DNA from: Enterovibrio sp. JCM 19048
Lineage (GTDB): Bacteria; Pseudomonadota; Gammaproteobacteria; Enterobacterales; Vibrionaceae
Direction: 5' to 3'
Assembly (NCBI GenBank): GCA_001310415.1
Contig: BAXE01000030.1
Span: forward strand, 1 to 64,000
DNA length: 64,000 bases
Shown: positions 20,497-30,921 of the stretch, in pieces
Layout of the letters: each line of letters begins with the position of its first letter
Numbering within the stretch: the first letter of the stretch is position 1
Notes under the pieces: generated by a model
Seen by the model: the letters and a program-made list of their open reading frames with translations, nothing else
The model's database searches: none
Told to the model about the DNA's origin: nothing
Position numbers and translations under genes: made by a program

Positions 20497-21920
20497 GAAA
20501 CTTGCGCCACTATTGCAACTACACCAGAGATGACTATCGTCACGATGCTCCCGTAGTCCTTCAGTGAAAAGATGATCGGGTCATGATGCATTTCTCCCCG
20601 ATGTGTTTTTATCCACATACGCATCAACCAATATGTGAGAGCCGGAACGATAAGCCAAAGCAAGTTGGGTTGTTGGTATTGGTTACTTAACGCATTGTTA
20701 TTGATATAGAAACAGAACATAAGTACGGCGAGAAGCGCTGACGAGACGCCGAAACTACACAGAACGGTATAGTCATCCACCGTGTAATCCCTTCCTTTGG
20801 TGTGCGTCTTCCCGTTTTTCATCATGGCTTTAATTTCAGAGCACCGTTTGACCAAGGCCAGGCTGAGAAACACGAAGATTGAAAAGGCCAACAACCAAAA
20901 GGACGGTGTTTCATCAATCGCGCTTGCTCCTGCAAGGATCCTTAGCGTGTAAAGCAGAGCAAGTGCGATGACATCCATGGCGACAAATTTTTTAAGCTGG
21001 AAGGAATAGAAAATGGTTAAAAATAGGTAGGATGCAACAACAATGACGAAAGCATGCCCTATCCATAGGGATAAAAGCAGTGACACAATAAAAAGCAACA
21101 CTGAAACGGCAATCGCATCTTTTATTGAAAGTAAGCCTGAAGCTAACGGCCTGAATTTCTTATCGGGATGCTGACGATCAGATTCGAGGTCAATCAAATC
21201 ATTGACGATGTAGGTCGAAGATGCGAGGCAACCAAATGCAAAGAAAGCGACAGAGACAATGAAGATTTCGTGGGTGTTTGTGAAGTTACCGGAAACTAAA
21301 AGCGGCACGAAAATGAGAAAATTTTTCAACCACTGATAAATCCTAAGTTGAGCAAACCATGATTTAAAATGGGAGTCAGTGTCATCAAATATCTTGTCGA
21401 TGAAGAGATGTTTTGCCCTTTTTTTAGTGCCAGGAGAAGGGTTTACCAAAATTTTTTCTTTCGCTGAACGGAAGATGTGAAAGTCCACTTTTTCGTTTCC
21501 GGCATAAGAAAAAACCACATTGGTTTCCTGGATTTTTTCTAGTTTCCTCTTGCCGGTTAGGTTTACATCGTTATTGCTACTGATAAATCCATCAAACACC
21601 GCGTAACTTGAGGCAATCTCTCTCGCGTATCTTTCTGCAGAACCTGTCGCAAGGACTATGTGTCTGCCACGGTGCTTTTCTGTTTTTAAAAAGTGATAAA
21701 ACTCTTGGTTCAAAGGAAGGCTTCGAATGTCAACGTCGGTAGATAAAGAGAGTTGATGTTTAAGGTGCTGTTTTCCTTTGAATATCCAGATTAAACACAT
21801 GAAAATGACTAATGGGTTGTTTTTAATAGCAATAATGAGACTTTCGAAGAGTAGGTCTGTTTTTGTAAAGGTGCCATCCAGATCAACAAATAGTGGGTTG
21901 TCATATTTATCCATCTTCAA
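20493..21920 (-). CDS. HAD phosphatase-UbiA prenyltransferase fusion
   Basis: A 475-residue two-domain protein. Residues 1 to about 190 are a HAD-type hydrolase (FVDLDGTFTKTDLL, LATGSAERYARE). Residues 200-475 are a UbiA-family integral membrane prenyltransferase with the Mg-binding NDLIDLESDRQHPDKKFRP. In actinobacteria UbiA proteins make decaprenyl-phosphoribose and a separate phosphatase follows; a fused phosphatase fits that chemistry. By that precedent it would make a polyprenyl-phosphate-pentose donor, but quinone-type substrates are not excluded. The gene is intact and coupled to the small transporter. Confidence 0.8.
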   Translation of the reverse strand: MKMDKYDNPLFVDLDGTFTKTDLLFESLIIAIKNNPLVIFMCLIWIFKGKQHLKHQLSLSTDVDIRSLPLNQEFYHFLKTEKHRGRHIVLATGSAERYAREIASSYAVFDGFISSNNDVNLTGKRKLEKIQETNVVFSYAGNEKVDFHIFRSAKEKILVNPSPGTKKRAKHLFIDKIFDDTDSHFKSWFAQLRIYQWLKNFLIFVPLLVSGNFTNTHEIFIVSVAFFAFGCLASSTYIVNDLIDLESDRQHPDKKFRPLASGLLSIKDAIAVSVLLFIVSLLLSLWIGHAFVIVVASYLFLTIFYSFQLKKFVAMDVIALALLYTLRILAGASAIDETPSFWLLAFSIFVFLSLALVKRCSEIKAMMKNGKTHTKGRDYTVDDYTVLCSFGVSSALLAVLMFCFYINNNALSNQYQQPNLLWLIVPALTYWLMRMWIKTHRGEMHHDPIIFSLKDYGSIVTIVISGVVAIVAQVS

Positions 21921-22546
21921 ACCTTAAAATGGGAAAAATAAGAGGTGATGGTTATATTCAACTGCTTGCATTCTTGTCTGTTTTAATCGCGGGATATCAT
22001 GAATAACATTCTCAAGTGCATGTATAATTCAGTTTTATAAGCGCAGTTTCATATGGCTTGATTGTTTTTGTGTAAATGAAAAGTCGCCCATTTGTAAAAG
22101 CTGGGTTTTGTATGTCAATTTTTGTTCCGGCTATTTAACGATAATAGTATAGGTGCTTTGAATTCAGGTGATGAAAATACTGAATTTATTGGTGTCTATT
22201 TTTGTGGTTATTATTAAGTAATTGAATATATTAAATAAAGCTCACATTTTATGATTAGTTGTGCTTTTTATATCGGCGAATTTATTTATTTGCATTGGGT
22301 AAGCGAACAAGTTTGTCAGTGTTTTTGTACTTCGCATAATTTCCTGTTTTTATGTGAGTTATTTTTGGTCATGACAAGTTTGTGCCTTTGTCAGGTATTT
22401 CTCATTGCTGTGTGGCGTTAATTAATTAGTATTTCTTCTCGAAAAGTACTTGAGCCAAATTTACACTCAATACATGGTGTCCTGACATATTCACGAAAAA
22501 TCCTGCCACCATAGCGTTTTTTTAAATCAGGATAGATGGCAAGCCC
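21921..22546. other. AT-rich intergenic region
   Basis: A 626-base divergent region between the UbiA gene and the lipoprotein gene. It is markedly AT-rich, with no supported ORF, repeat or sigma-54 motif. Promoters for both flanking genes are expected here but none is clear. Confidence 0.5.
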
Positions 22547-23698
22547 ATGGCAACGTTACGCAAATTACAGTTATTAGTTGGATTTTTCAGTTTATCACTG
22601 CTCTTTTCTGGATGCGGGGAGCAGGACTCTGCATATGAAGGGGTTAATGGCACGGATGTCCTTCCAACCATCTCACCCAACAAGCCGAGCACAGGCGATC
22701 AATTTGAAGAGCCTGAACTGAAACCAGATCCGACCCCGACCCCGGAGCCAGAACTGGATTTGAGCACTGTGCCTGATGGGCAGATCAGTGTAGACGGCAA
22801 ACTCTATACATCAGTCACCACCGCTGCTTCAGCGTTGGTTGATGGCAGCACCATGGTTGTCGGCAACGGTATCTATAACAAAGGAATGCTGGTCAAAGCA
22901 GACAACGTGACAATCCAGGGGAGCGGTAAAACGCATTTCAAAGGGGCACAAATCCACGGTAAAGCCACATTTGTGGTGGATGGTGACGCTGTCACTATTG
23001 AAAACATCGAATGCAGCCAAGTTGCCGTGCCTGACAACAATGGCGCCTGTGTTCGCCAGCAAGGCCGTGACCTGACACTGAACAATGTCTATTTCCATGA
23101 CAGCCAACAGGGGATCTTGTCAGCAAAAGGCACGGGTGACTTGACCATTGCCCACTCGCGGTTCGAGCGTTTGGGGAAACTTGGCCGGGCGCATGGTATT
23201 TACAGTCACAACGACACCTTGAACATCCGCTACAGCCAGATTTTGAGCTCAAAAGATCAGGGGCATGAAGTAAAATCCCGCGCCAAGAAAACCGTTATCG
23301 AATTCTCCGTGATTGCTTCGCTCAATGGTAATGACAGCCGCCTGTTGGATATTTCAAATGGTGGCGAACTGGTTGTCAGAAACAGTGTGATTGAGCAGGG
23401 CCCGCGTTCAGTGAACTACCAGATGATAGGGTTCGCAGTGGAAGGCCCGCATACAGATGTACCGCACTCTGTTCTGCTGGAAGACAATATTATCTTGATG
23501 GATCACGGCCGCAAGAATGTGTTGCTAGGCCTCCCGTCGTCATACAACAGCTTTGATATCGAGATTCGGAACAACGACTTCATTGGCTCGCCATTTTACG
23601 ACAGTGGAAAGCACAATATTCCTGCCCGCAATGAGCTGTATTCGGATCGCCAAAGCTATGGTTGGATGCCTACCCAGCATTGCCGGACATTGGGATAA
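22547..23698 (+). CDS. Lipoprotein with right-handed beta-helix
   Basis: A 383-residue secreted lipoprotein. Seen: signal peptide ending in lipobox LLFSGC (Cys about residue 23), a Pro/Glu/Asp-rich linker (PDPTPTPEPE), then many short repeated strands with Asn/Asp turns typical of parallel beta-helix proteins (VTIENIECSQ, LTLNNVYFHD, LTIAHSRFER, LNIRYSQILS). Such folds bind or cleave acidic polysaccharides (lyases, epimerases). No catalytic triad can be assigned. The last ten residues may be altered by a frame error. Placed in the EPS region, it may act on the secreted polymer. Confidence 0.75.
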   Translation: MATLRKLQLLVGFFSLSLLFSGCGEQDSAYEGVNGTDVLPTISPNKPSTGDQFEEPELKPDPTPTPEPELDLSTVPDGQISVDGKLYTSVTTAASALVDGSTMVVGNGIYNKGMLVKADNVTIQGSGKTHFKGAQIHGKATFVVDGDAVTIENIECSQVAVPDNNGACVRQQGRDLTLNNVYFHDSQQGILSAKGTGDLTIAHSRFERLGKLGRAHGIYSHNDTLNIRYSQILSSKDQGHEVKSRAKKTVIEFSVIASLNGNDSRLLDISNGGELVVRNSVIEQGPRSVNYQMIGFAVEGPHTDVPHSVLLEDNIILMDHGRKNVLLGLPSSYNSFDIEIRNNDFIGSPFYDSGKHNIPARNELYSDRQSYGWMPTQHCRTLG

Positions 23699-23803
23699 AC
23701 TAAAACCTGCTTTCCGGTGCTGCCACTCAATGTATTTCGGTGCATTAAGGCTTTTTGAGCTCAAGGTCTGAATCGTCAAATAGTTTTACGTTTTGTGCGG
23801 GGC

Positions 23804-23811
23804 TGACGTGA
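23804..23811 (+). promoter_or_regulatory. Candidate PrsR box upstream of PEP-CTERM gene 1
   Basis: TGACGTGA ends exactly 65 bases before the GG of the sigma-54 promoter. Its complement TCACGTCA occupies the same position before PEP-CTERM gene 2. Confidence 0.45.
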
Positions 23812-23874
23812 GGGGTAAATTCCTAACTCTTATAACTATCTGATAATTGGTTAAATATAAGATTTACCGAATGC

Positions 23875-23891
23875 TGGTACGAATAGTGCTT
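23875..23891 (+). promoter_or_regulatory. Sigma-54 promoter of PEP-CTERM gene 1
   Basis: TGGTACGAATAGTGCTT has the invariant GG (23876-23877), ten bases, then GC (23888-23889). The start codon follows 79 bases later. Confidence 0.7.
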
Positions 23892-23967
23892 TATAGGTGA
23901 TGTGTATTAACTAAAGGGCACGTTCGCTTTCATCTCGTGTCTGATTATGAAGTCGATAGAGGGAAGT

Positions 23968-24783
23968 ATGAAGCACTTAAAATCATTATCGTTAACTGCA
24001 TGTGCGTTGCTTATGGCGGGCACCAGTGCATTCGCAAGCGAGATCCAGCTTGTCGATGACTTTTCAACCAGTCAGGCTTTGCTATCCGATCAGGTCGTTG
24101 ATGGCAGCGGTGATTTCAGCCAGGTTGGTGCCGCAGGTGATACATCAATTCTCGGGGGTTATCGTGACCTCTACATTGAAGAAGTAGCGAGTGGATTGTT
24201 TGCTGATTCACCCACCAGTGGTATTACTGCGCAAGTATCTGGTGATCGACTAACGGTTGAGCTGGGTAGCTTGGTTAAGGCGTTTGCCGTTGTCACCTAT
24301 GACGGTAGCAATGAGGTTGGAAGCAATTTCGCAGGTGGTGTGGATACTGGTGGTCTTGGTGGTATGGACTTTACCGGTACGACGGATTTCCTGTTTGAGG
24401 ACATTTTCAATGATGGTGCCGCGCCAGCAGTGCTGAAAATTTGGTCTGACGATGCTGACAACGGTGTCTATGTTGAGCACCTTGTTGACCTGACCACTTT
24501 GGGTACCAGTTTGGCCGATCCTTTAAACCCAACGCTGTATGACCGTATGGTTGGTGTGAATAACTTCAGTGACGCAGGTAGCATCAACTGGGCGAAAATC
24601 GGGGCGTTTCAAGCTTGGTTTAACCTGGATAGTACGCAAAATACCGGTAACTCGATTCTCAGCGTGGATTTAAGCCTGGGACGTATTGTCGCTGTGCCTG
24701 AGCCAGCTGCACTGTCTATGTTGGGTGCAGGTATGTTGATGCTGGGTTTTGTCGGCTATCGCCGTAAAAACAAAAAGCAGTAA
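23968..24783 (+). CDS. PEP-CTERM sorting domain protein 1
   Basis: A 271-residue secreted protein. Seen: signal peptide MKHLKSLSLTACALLMAG ending near AFAS, a Gly/Asp-rich beta-type body, and a C-terminal sorting signal: VPEPAALSML, hydrophobic helix, then YRRKNKKQ. The family is cleaved at the Pro-Glu-Pro motif by an exosortase. The start at 23968 has GAGGGAAG before it; an upstream in-frame ATG at 23947 is less likely. A sigma-54 promoter lies upstream and a strong terminator downstream, so it is monocistronic. Function of the body is unknown. Confidence 0.88.
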   Translation: MKHLKSLSLTACALLMAGTSAFASEIQLVDDFSTSQALLSDQVVDGSGDFSQVGAAGDTSILGGYRDLYIEEVASGLFADSPTSGITAQVSGDRLTVELGSLVKAFAVVTYDGSNEVGSNFAGGVDTGGLGGMDFTGTTDFLFEDIFNDGAAPAVLKIWSDDADNGVYVEHLVDLTTLGTSLADPLNPTLYDRMVGVNNFSDAGSINWAKIGAFQAWFNLDSTQNTGNSILSVDLSLGRIVAVPEPAALSMLGAGMLMLGFVGYRRKNKKQ

Positions 24784-24834
24784 ACAAGCCAATATCCTAA
24801 ATGCGTTGACCGATCCTCGTATAGGTGGACAGAT

Positions 24835-24864
24835 GAAACAGCCAGAAATGGCTGTTTCTTTTTT
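24835..24864 (+). terminator. Terminator after PEP-CTERM gene 1
   Basis: GAAACAGCCA, loop GAAA, TGGCTGTTTC, then six T. A perfect 10-bp stem. Confidence 0.9.
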
Positions 24865-24961
24865 GCGCTTTTCGCTGGCAAATAAAAGCGTGAAGAGCAG
24901 GGGGCAAATTCACAGATGTGTTGGAAATGCGCGATTGACGGCCGGTGATGCGCGCTTCTAA

Positions 24962-24969
24962 TCACGTCA
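24962..24969 (+). promoter_or_regulatory. Candidate PrsR box upstream of PEP-CTERM gene 2
   Basis: TCACGTCA ends exactly 65 bases before the GG of the sigma-54 promoter at 25034. Confidence 0.45.
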
Positions 24970-25032
24970 ATAAATATTACAACGGGCGCAATGGAGGTCA
25001 GTGAAAGCCTAAAAATCATATGCCTATCGGGT

Positions 25033-25049
25033 TGGAATCGTTGTTGCAT
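25033..25049 (+). promoter_or_regulatory. Sigma-54 promoter of PEP-CTERM gene 2
   Basis: TGGAATCGTTGTTGCAT: GG at 25034-25035, ten bases, GC at 25046-25047, close to the TGGCAC-N5-TTGCA consensus. The ATG follows 44 bases after the GC. Confidence 0.75.
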
Positions 25050-25090
25050 TGTCTTTCCGGTGTCAATGATGGACCCTGAGAGGTAACCGG

Positions 25091-25866
25091 ATGTTTACTC
25101 GAAAATTAGCTGCACCACTTCTATTTAGTATGACTGCAATGTCATTCCCGTCCCACGCACTGCTACTCGACTTTATCGATATGGCCGACTCGAGCCTGAG
25201 TCAGGGAACCAATATCGGCACGATTGGTGAGCGCGGATTTTCGTCAGGTATGGACAGTTCGAACACAGGCGCTTTTTCGTCACTGTTCAGTGAGCTGGGT
25301 TTGACGATCACAGCGACAAAGAACATGGTATCGGCCTCACCGTACCTGGATCAGGGAACGGCAGGCTGGGTGTTTGTGGATCGCTCAACTTTAGCTTCCA
25401 ATGTAATCCTTCCAGTGACGACAATATCGCGGCCGGAGCGAACGAGTACCTGACGTTTTCTTTTTCAAAAGATGTCGTCATCAACAATGTATGGCTGAAC
25501 AACAACCATGACGGCAACTTTTCCGATGGAGACAATCTGGGATTGCTTTCTGATTCAATCTCAACGTTTTCAGCGTCACCGACACTCACATCTGCCAGCC
25601 ATGGCAACTTGATCGGCCAACAACTGTTTGATGATGAATCGTTCGACGCGACAAACGGCATTTTCAGCGTATTTTCGCTGGGCTCGTTGTACATCAGTGC
25701 CGGGGATTCATTCCAACTGGGCTATCCCAATGGATGTAGTCTCCAAGACTGCCCGCAATACTATGTAGCGGCGATGGATGTGGCGTTGGTGCCAGAGCCT
25801 GAATCGTTAGCGGTGTTTGCTTTGGGGCTGCTCGGCCTAGCTGCTTTACGCCGACGCAAGGTTTAA
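25091..25866 (+). CDS. PEP-CTERM sorting domain protein 2 (frame broken)
   Basis: About 258 residues. Seen: signal peptide MFTRKLAAPLLFSMTAMSF ending at SHA, a beta-rich body with four Cys (GVCGSLNFSFQCN and CSLQDCPQYY), and the C-terminal sorting signal VPEPESLAVFALGLLGLAAL followed by RRRKV. One base is missing near 25366 (in CAGGCTGGG), after which the frame is open to the end. The Cys pairs suggest disulfides in the mature extracellular protein. The preceding sigma-54 promoter makes it a likely PrsR target. Confidence 0.85.
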
Positions 25867-25904
25867 TCCTGCTATCGATACCTGTTGGCAGGTATTCCGG
25901 GAAA

Positions 25905-25937
25905 CAAAAACGCAGACCTTTATGGTCTGCGTTTTTG
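25905..25937. terminator. Bidirectional terminator
   Basis: AAAAACGCAGACC and GGTCTGCGTTTTT form a perfect stem with A-run and T-run on the two sides. It can end both PEP-CTERM gene 2 and the convergent protease gene. Confidence 0.9.
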
Positions 25938-25962
25938 TTTAATGGTTATCCGGGGTTATCTA

Positions 25963-26741
25963 TCACCGTACTCCAAAACGCTTATCTATCAGCTTTTTCA
26001 GGAAAGTGACTGGAATGGCATAGGTTATCGCGCTGGGGTTGGTCAGTGCGGCTTCTTTCACCGATTTCACATAGACCTTGTTGATAATGGCAATAACTTC
26101 ACCCGTTTCAGGGTTATATACCGGGCTGCCGCTGTTTCCTGGGTAAGCAATTGCATCCAATTGATAGATTTTAAAGCCTCTTTTCAGCAGTTTCAGTTGC
26201 TTGATGGTGAGATCTTTCGCGGTTTTTGCCGGTGTGGCAATAGGGGGAATACCGGCAACAATACTTGATGCGTGGCAGGGTATAAACCCAATATATCGCC
26301 CAGAGGAAAGCCGGTAAACGCGATGGGATCGCCAATACGCACCTTGCTGTCAGACAGCGGCAACGGTTTTAACGGCGGGCCTTCTATTTTAAGAAGCGCT
26401 AAGTCATGCACATTGTCGATTTCAACCACATCGGCGTGGCGCTTCTTGGCAGTATTGCCGGTGCCGACAAAAACAACGAAACGCTCTCTCTGTTCACTGT
26501 TGAGTGGGACAGAAACCACATGGGCATTTGTCGCCACCAACTCTCCGTCTCCGACGACAAATCCAGTCCCAATCAGTTTTGATGTGGGCTTGGATAGCCG
26601 GTTATAGATGCCTATTCCCACGACAGACGCTTCTACTGACGCCGCAGTAGCAGGCAGATCCTCTGCTTTTGCGATGTTGAAGTAAAACGTCGCAGCAAGG
26701 CAAAGTACCATCAACTGCTTCAACATAGTAATTCTAGCCAT
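25963..26741 (-). CDS. Trypsin-like periplasmic serine protease (frame broken)
   Basis: About 259 residues with a signal peptide (cleavage near NIAKA) and the S1 catalytic triad: His in ATNAHVV, Asp in VHDLALLK, Ser in YPGNSGSPVY. No PDZ domain follows, unlike DegP (about 450 residues). A one-base break near 26265 moves the Ser-containing half to another frame. It starts 11 bases after the prsT stop and is probably cotranscribed with it, which suggests a role in the PEP-CTERM or EPS system. Confidence 0.85.
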
Positions 26742-26752
26742 AGTCCGTAACG

Positions 26753-29507
26753 CTATTCTTTAACTATCTGTTTATGAAGGTTTATCTTGCTATTCATTAA
26801 TTCAGGGTCGTCTGTTTCTATGACCGAGAGCACCTCAGTTGCCTGAGGATATTTGCCGACAGAAACCAGACCTTCAGCAAAATGTAGGGCAATTTCGGCA
26901 TTGTTCGGGCGGCTCCTGTATGCCATTTCGAGCAGCTCTAACGCTTTGTCCGTATCCCCTTTCTTGAGTAAGCAATACCCATACGTATCCACAATCTCAT
27001 AACTACGGGAAGCAATGTCATGGGCTTTTTTGGCGTAGTCACAGGCCTGCTCGATATCGTTAAGTTCCATGTACAACCAAGCGAGATTGTTGAGGGCTAC
27101 TGGGTTGTGCGGATTTTCAGTCAAAATGGCTTTATAGGACTTTTCCGCTTTTTGCGGTGACGTTCTAAGCTGCAGCTCCGCCAGCAATATCTTCAGTGGT
27201 TGGGCTTTCTCCCCAAAATCACCAATGGCGGTTTCAAGAAACTGCGCCCCTTCCTCGTTGTCGCCATTCAGTGAATAAACGGATGCCAGCTCTCGCGCGG
27301 TTTGTACACTTGGCTCTGCGTTGTAGCGTTTGGTGTAGGCATCGATAGCAGCTGGGAGTTTCTTTTGTGCAATGTAGACCCGACCCTGAAGTTGCAGAGC
27401 ATATGGGGCGTTTTTCAGCGCTTCCGGTAAGCTATCCAATACCTTCTGGCCCGCGTCTATCTCGCCATTGTTGATATAAAGGCCCGCTTTGATAATGGGA
27501 AACCGGATGTCGTTGGGGAATTGTTTTTGGGCGCGATCTATTAACACCAGTCCTTCATCAATCCGGCTTTGCATGCTCGCCAATTGAATCAGCTGTAGAA
27601 AGGCATTGGGGTCATTGGGGGTCACTTCGAGCAGACGGCGATAGTTACGTTTGGCGTCAGTGACATTGTCCGATGCCAGGTACACATTCCCCAATAAACG
27701 CCATACATCCGCATACCTGTCTGTATCCGAAATGCCTTCCAGAAGGTTGATGGCAGCTTGGTTATCCCCACTCAAGACCAGCGCGAGTGCTTTTTGCACT
27801 TTCAATTGCGCATTGAATGGATCGGCCTTGATCTGTTCATCAATGGTGGCCATTGCGCGTGGAAGATCGCCAAACTCATGGCTCAACGTGATGTATTGAT
27901 GACTGACGCTGTAATTGGTCGGTGCGATTTCCTTGGCCTGCTTTAGCAGCGCAATAGCTTGTTTTTTGTTGTTCTTGAGGTTCTCTATTTCAGCGAGCGC
28001 GGCGAGTGACTGCACATTGCTTGGCTCGATCTCGCGGATTTGATTGAAGTAATCACGGGCTCCGTTTAGATCGCCTTTTTCCTTCAACAGCAATCCCTTT
28101 ACCATCAGCGCGACAGTGTCTTTGGGATTTTTCTGCAGCCAGTTGTCAGCAATGGTATTGGCATCATCTTGCATGCCACGGGCAAGCAGGTAGTTGGTCA
28201 GTGCCACCTTGGCATCTTTTGAGTCAGGGTCTGCATCAATAGCGGCTTGGAGATTCTCGATCCCTGAAATCTCGTTGTTGGCTAATTTGGCCAACCCAAG
28301 TGCTGATTCAATGCGGCTGTCTTCGAAGACCGAGGCACGTTTTGCCAGCACCAGTGCTTCTTCATTCCTTCCCAGTTTTGCCAACGCGACACTCGCCTGA
28401 GATAGAAATTTGGCATCGTCCAGCGTGGCACTCTCGTAGTCATTCAACGCGGCAAGCGCATCATTTACATTGCCTAACTCCAGTTGCGTCATAATAAGCA
28501 AGCGGTTAGCCAAATGGTTGCGTGGCAATTCGGAGGCAATGGTTGATAGACGCTGGTAAGCCTGTTCGTACTGCCCAAGCCTGACCGCAGAAATCCCCGC
28601 AATCATGGTGGCTCTTACGCTGTCATCATTGCCGACCAAAGCACGGTCTGCATAGGTTTTAGCACCTGCGAAATCTTCCTTCGAATACAGTATCACCGCC
28701 TTCATTTCATTGACGGCCGGAAACTGATTATTAATCGCGAGTATGCCGTCGACCAAAGGCTCTGCCTCATCAAACCGTTGAGCGTTCACCAGGGCATTCG
28801 CAATGAAGATATTGTATTGCGTAGCATCCGGTGCCAATTCATAGGCTTTCGTGTAGCTGTTATAGCTGTGCCGTAGTCATTTTTTGCTGACGCAAGATGT
28901 CCTTTCAGCAGCCATGCATCACTGCTGGCAGGGTAGTTTTTCAACAGGCTGTCCACGTCGCTGATCGCAGCGTCCAATTGGTTGGTCGCAGAAAGATAAG
29001 TGGCCTCAGCAAGCCGGGCGTAGAGCGTGTTGTCCCCGGCCTTTTTCAGATAGTCAGCGGCTGCACCTAAATCTCCCAGACGAACTTCAGCTATCGCTGC
29101 GATGGCGTAGAGATCATTGGGGGCAGGTGTAGTGCCATAGTCATCAATAAGTTGGCGCACGCTTGGGGTTGATTTTCGTTCAGCAAAGAGCGGGCAAGAA
29201 GCGGAAGAACAACATTGGGATCGTATCCATACTCGAGAGCACGCGAGAACTCTTTCTCGGCATTGGCGAAGCGTCCTTCACTGAGGTGTATTTCCCCTAA
29301 CATAAATCGGGGAAGCGCTTGTTGCGGGTCTTCCTTAATGGCGTTTTTCAGCTCGATCACCGCCGCGCTCACATCATTTTCGCTTAAATACTCTTCAGCA
29401 CTTTTGACGTAATCTTTGGCTTGGCTGTACGTAGGCAAAAGAAGCAATCCAATTGTGAATCCAGCGACTACGATTCCTTTCGGTAATTTAACTATTTCTT
29501 TTGACAT
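26753..29507 (-). CDS. prsT: XrtA/PEP-CTERM system TPR-repeat protein (frame broken)
   Basis: A large tetratricopeptide protein of about 917 residues, the usual size of PrsT. Seen: an N-terminal signal segment (GIVVAGFTIGLLLLPTYSQA), the typical opening DYVKSAEEYLSENDVSAAVI, then some 20 TPR units such as ALNNLAWLYMELNDIEQACD. Known members always accompany exosortase loci and EPS genes; the molecular role is not established. Frame breaks near 29155 and 28830. I chose the ATG at 29507 (MSKEIVKLPKG); longer starts add residues unlike the family. Encoded divergently from the FemAB-like gene. Confidence 0.9.
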
Positions 29508-29607
29508 ACGATTTCTCATGACCAAAAAATTCATAGACAGATCCAGAATAGACGCTATTAGTTAAGTGCATACGGCAAAATCGGCGTTGGACGCTTCGAT
29601 GACCCTT

Positions 29608-29676
29608 TTGTCTAATTTTTAATAAAAATACCTGTAATGACGGCTTGTCGCGGTAATCGTTAGACAAGCTTTTTTA
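29608..29676 (+). promoter_or_regulatory. Terminator-like hairpin with alternative pairing before the FemAB-like gene
   Basis: GCTTGTC (29643-29649) pairs with GACAAGC (29663-29669), followed by a T-run: a terminator shape with no plus-strand gene before it. TTGTCTAA (29608-29615) can instead pair with TTAGACAA (29660-29667). The two stems exclude each other, as in attenuators. Confidence 0.4.
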
Positions 29677-29722
29677 TTCTCTTCTAGGCTGGATGTATGG
29701 ACTTAATGGACAAGGACTGAGA

Positions 29723-30851
29723 TTGAAAGAACGTCTTAAACACCATGTGGCGTGTGAAATTTTCGCCAATCCCTGCCCTGTATGGTTGAAACAGGCATGG
29801 TGTGAATTAGAGCAGCGTGCTGAACCCAATTTCTTTCTTAGCTGGCTCTGGATTGGAACCTGGCTTGACAGCTTTGTGGACGACTTTTGGGTCATAGAGG
29901 CTAGAAAACAAGGCAAAACGGTAGGGTTGGGCGTCATTGTTAAAAATCCCCCGCATTTTCCCAGTTTCAGGGAAAAGTACTTCCTTCACCGGACAGGAAA
30001 CCTTTCCCACGACCAGATCTGGATTGAGTACAATGATTTTTTGCTCGATACCACTGAGCAAGAAGTAATACGCCAGAAAATGGTGGAGTGTCTTGTGTAT
30101 ACCATTGATCGGCGCGGTGCTATCGTCATTGGTGCCAGTCTTGATGAAACCTTCCAATGCATCAGCCAGTTAGGGCTGACGAAAAGGAAAATCTGGGAAA
30201 CCAAAAACTACGCCATCGATTTAACGGAACTGCGCAGTAAGGGACAAACAGTTCTTGAAAGCCTTTCTCGAAATTCGCGATCCCAAATCCTGCGTAGCTT
30301 ACGCAATTACCGTCAGATTGGTGAAATTTCACTGCACAAGGCGCAAACCGTTGATGAGGCCAAGTCCTTATTAATACGGGCAAAACCCTTACATCTGGCA
30401 CGTTGGAATGAACAACATCCAAAGAGCGGTTTTGCGAACCACAATTTCGTTACCTTTCATGAACGCCTCATTGAAAGAGGGATCTCATCCGGCGCTGTCG
30501 AGCTTTACCATGTCAAAGCGGGCAATGAAACGCTGTCTATCATCTATAACTTTCACTACAACAACCGCATTTATTTCTACCTTTGTGCCATCAATTATTG
30601 TCACACCAGCGCGCAATATAAGCCGGCTTGGTGTCTCACTACTTATTAATTGATAAGGCACTCAACGAAGCATTGCCTGTTATGACTTTATGGGTGGGGA
30701 TGCGCGCTACAAAGCCTCATTTTCAAACCGGCAGGGTGAGCTTTCTGTCAGCCAGTTCGAACATCCCAGCATGTTGCTCTCCTTTGAAGGCAAGTTCCGG
30801 TTTGCAAAAGAGTGGATTGTTAAAAAGAGGAACCGTGAGTTTTATTCGTAG
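29723..30851 (+). CDS. FemAB-like / GNAT-fold acyltransferase of EPS loci (frame broken)
   Basis: About 376 residues. The block SLSRNSRSQILRSLRNYRQIGE (here quoted in part, SRSQILRSLRNYRQIGE) is the hallmark of the Acetyltransf_6/FemAB-like family found beside exosortase genes; the C-terminal GNAT half holds ETLSIIYNFHYNNRIYFYL and, after frame correction, GLVSHYLLIDKALNE. Breaks lie near 30612 and 30672; the end at 30851 follows from the restored frame. I prefer the TTG at 29723 because AAGGA lies 6 bases upstream; the ATG at 29693 has no good site. Probably acylates a sugar or amino sugar of the polymer. Confidence 0.75.
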
Positions 30852-30921
30852 CAATGCTTTTAAACAACAGCCATACAGAGCCTCACCTCTGCGCATAAAC
30901 ACGGCAGTGGAGTGACATACC

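Noticed and set aside
23553..23771. Extension of the beta-helix lipoprotein in another frame to 23771
   Set aside because: The extra residues do not look like beta-helix sequence; the stop at 23698 is acceptable.
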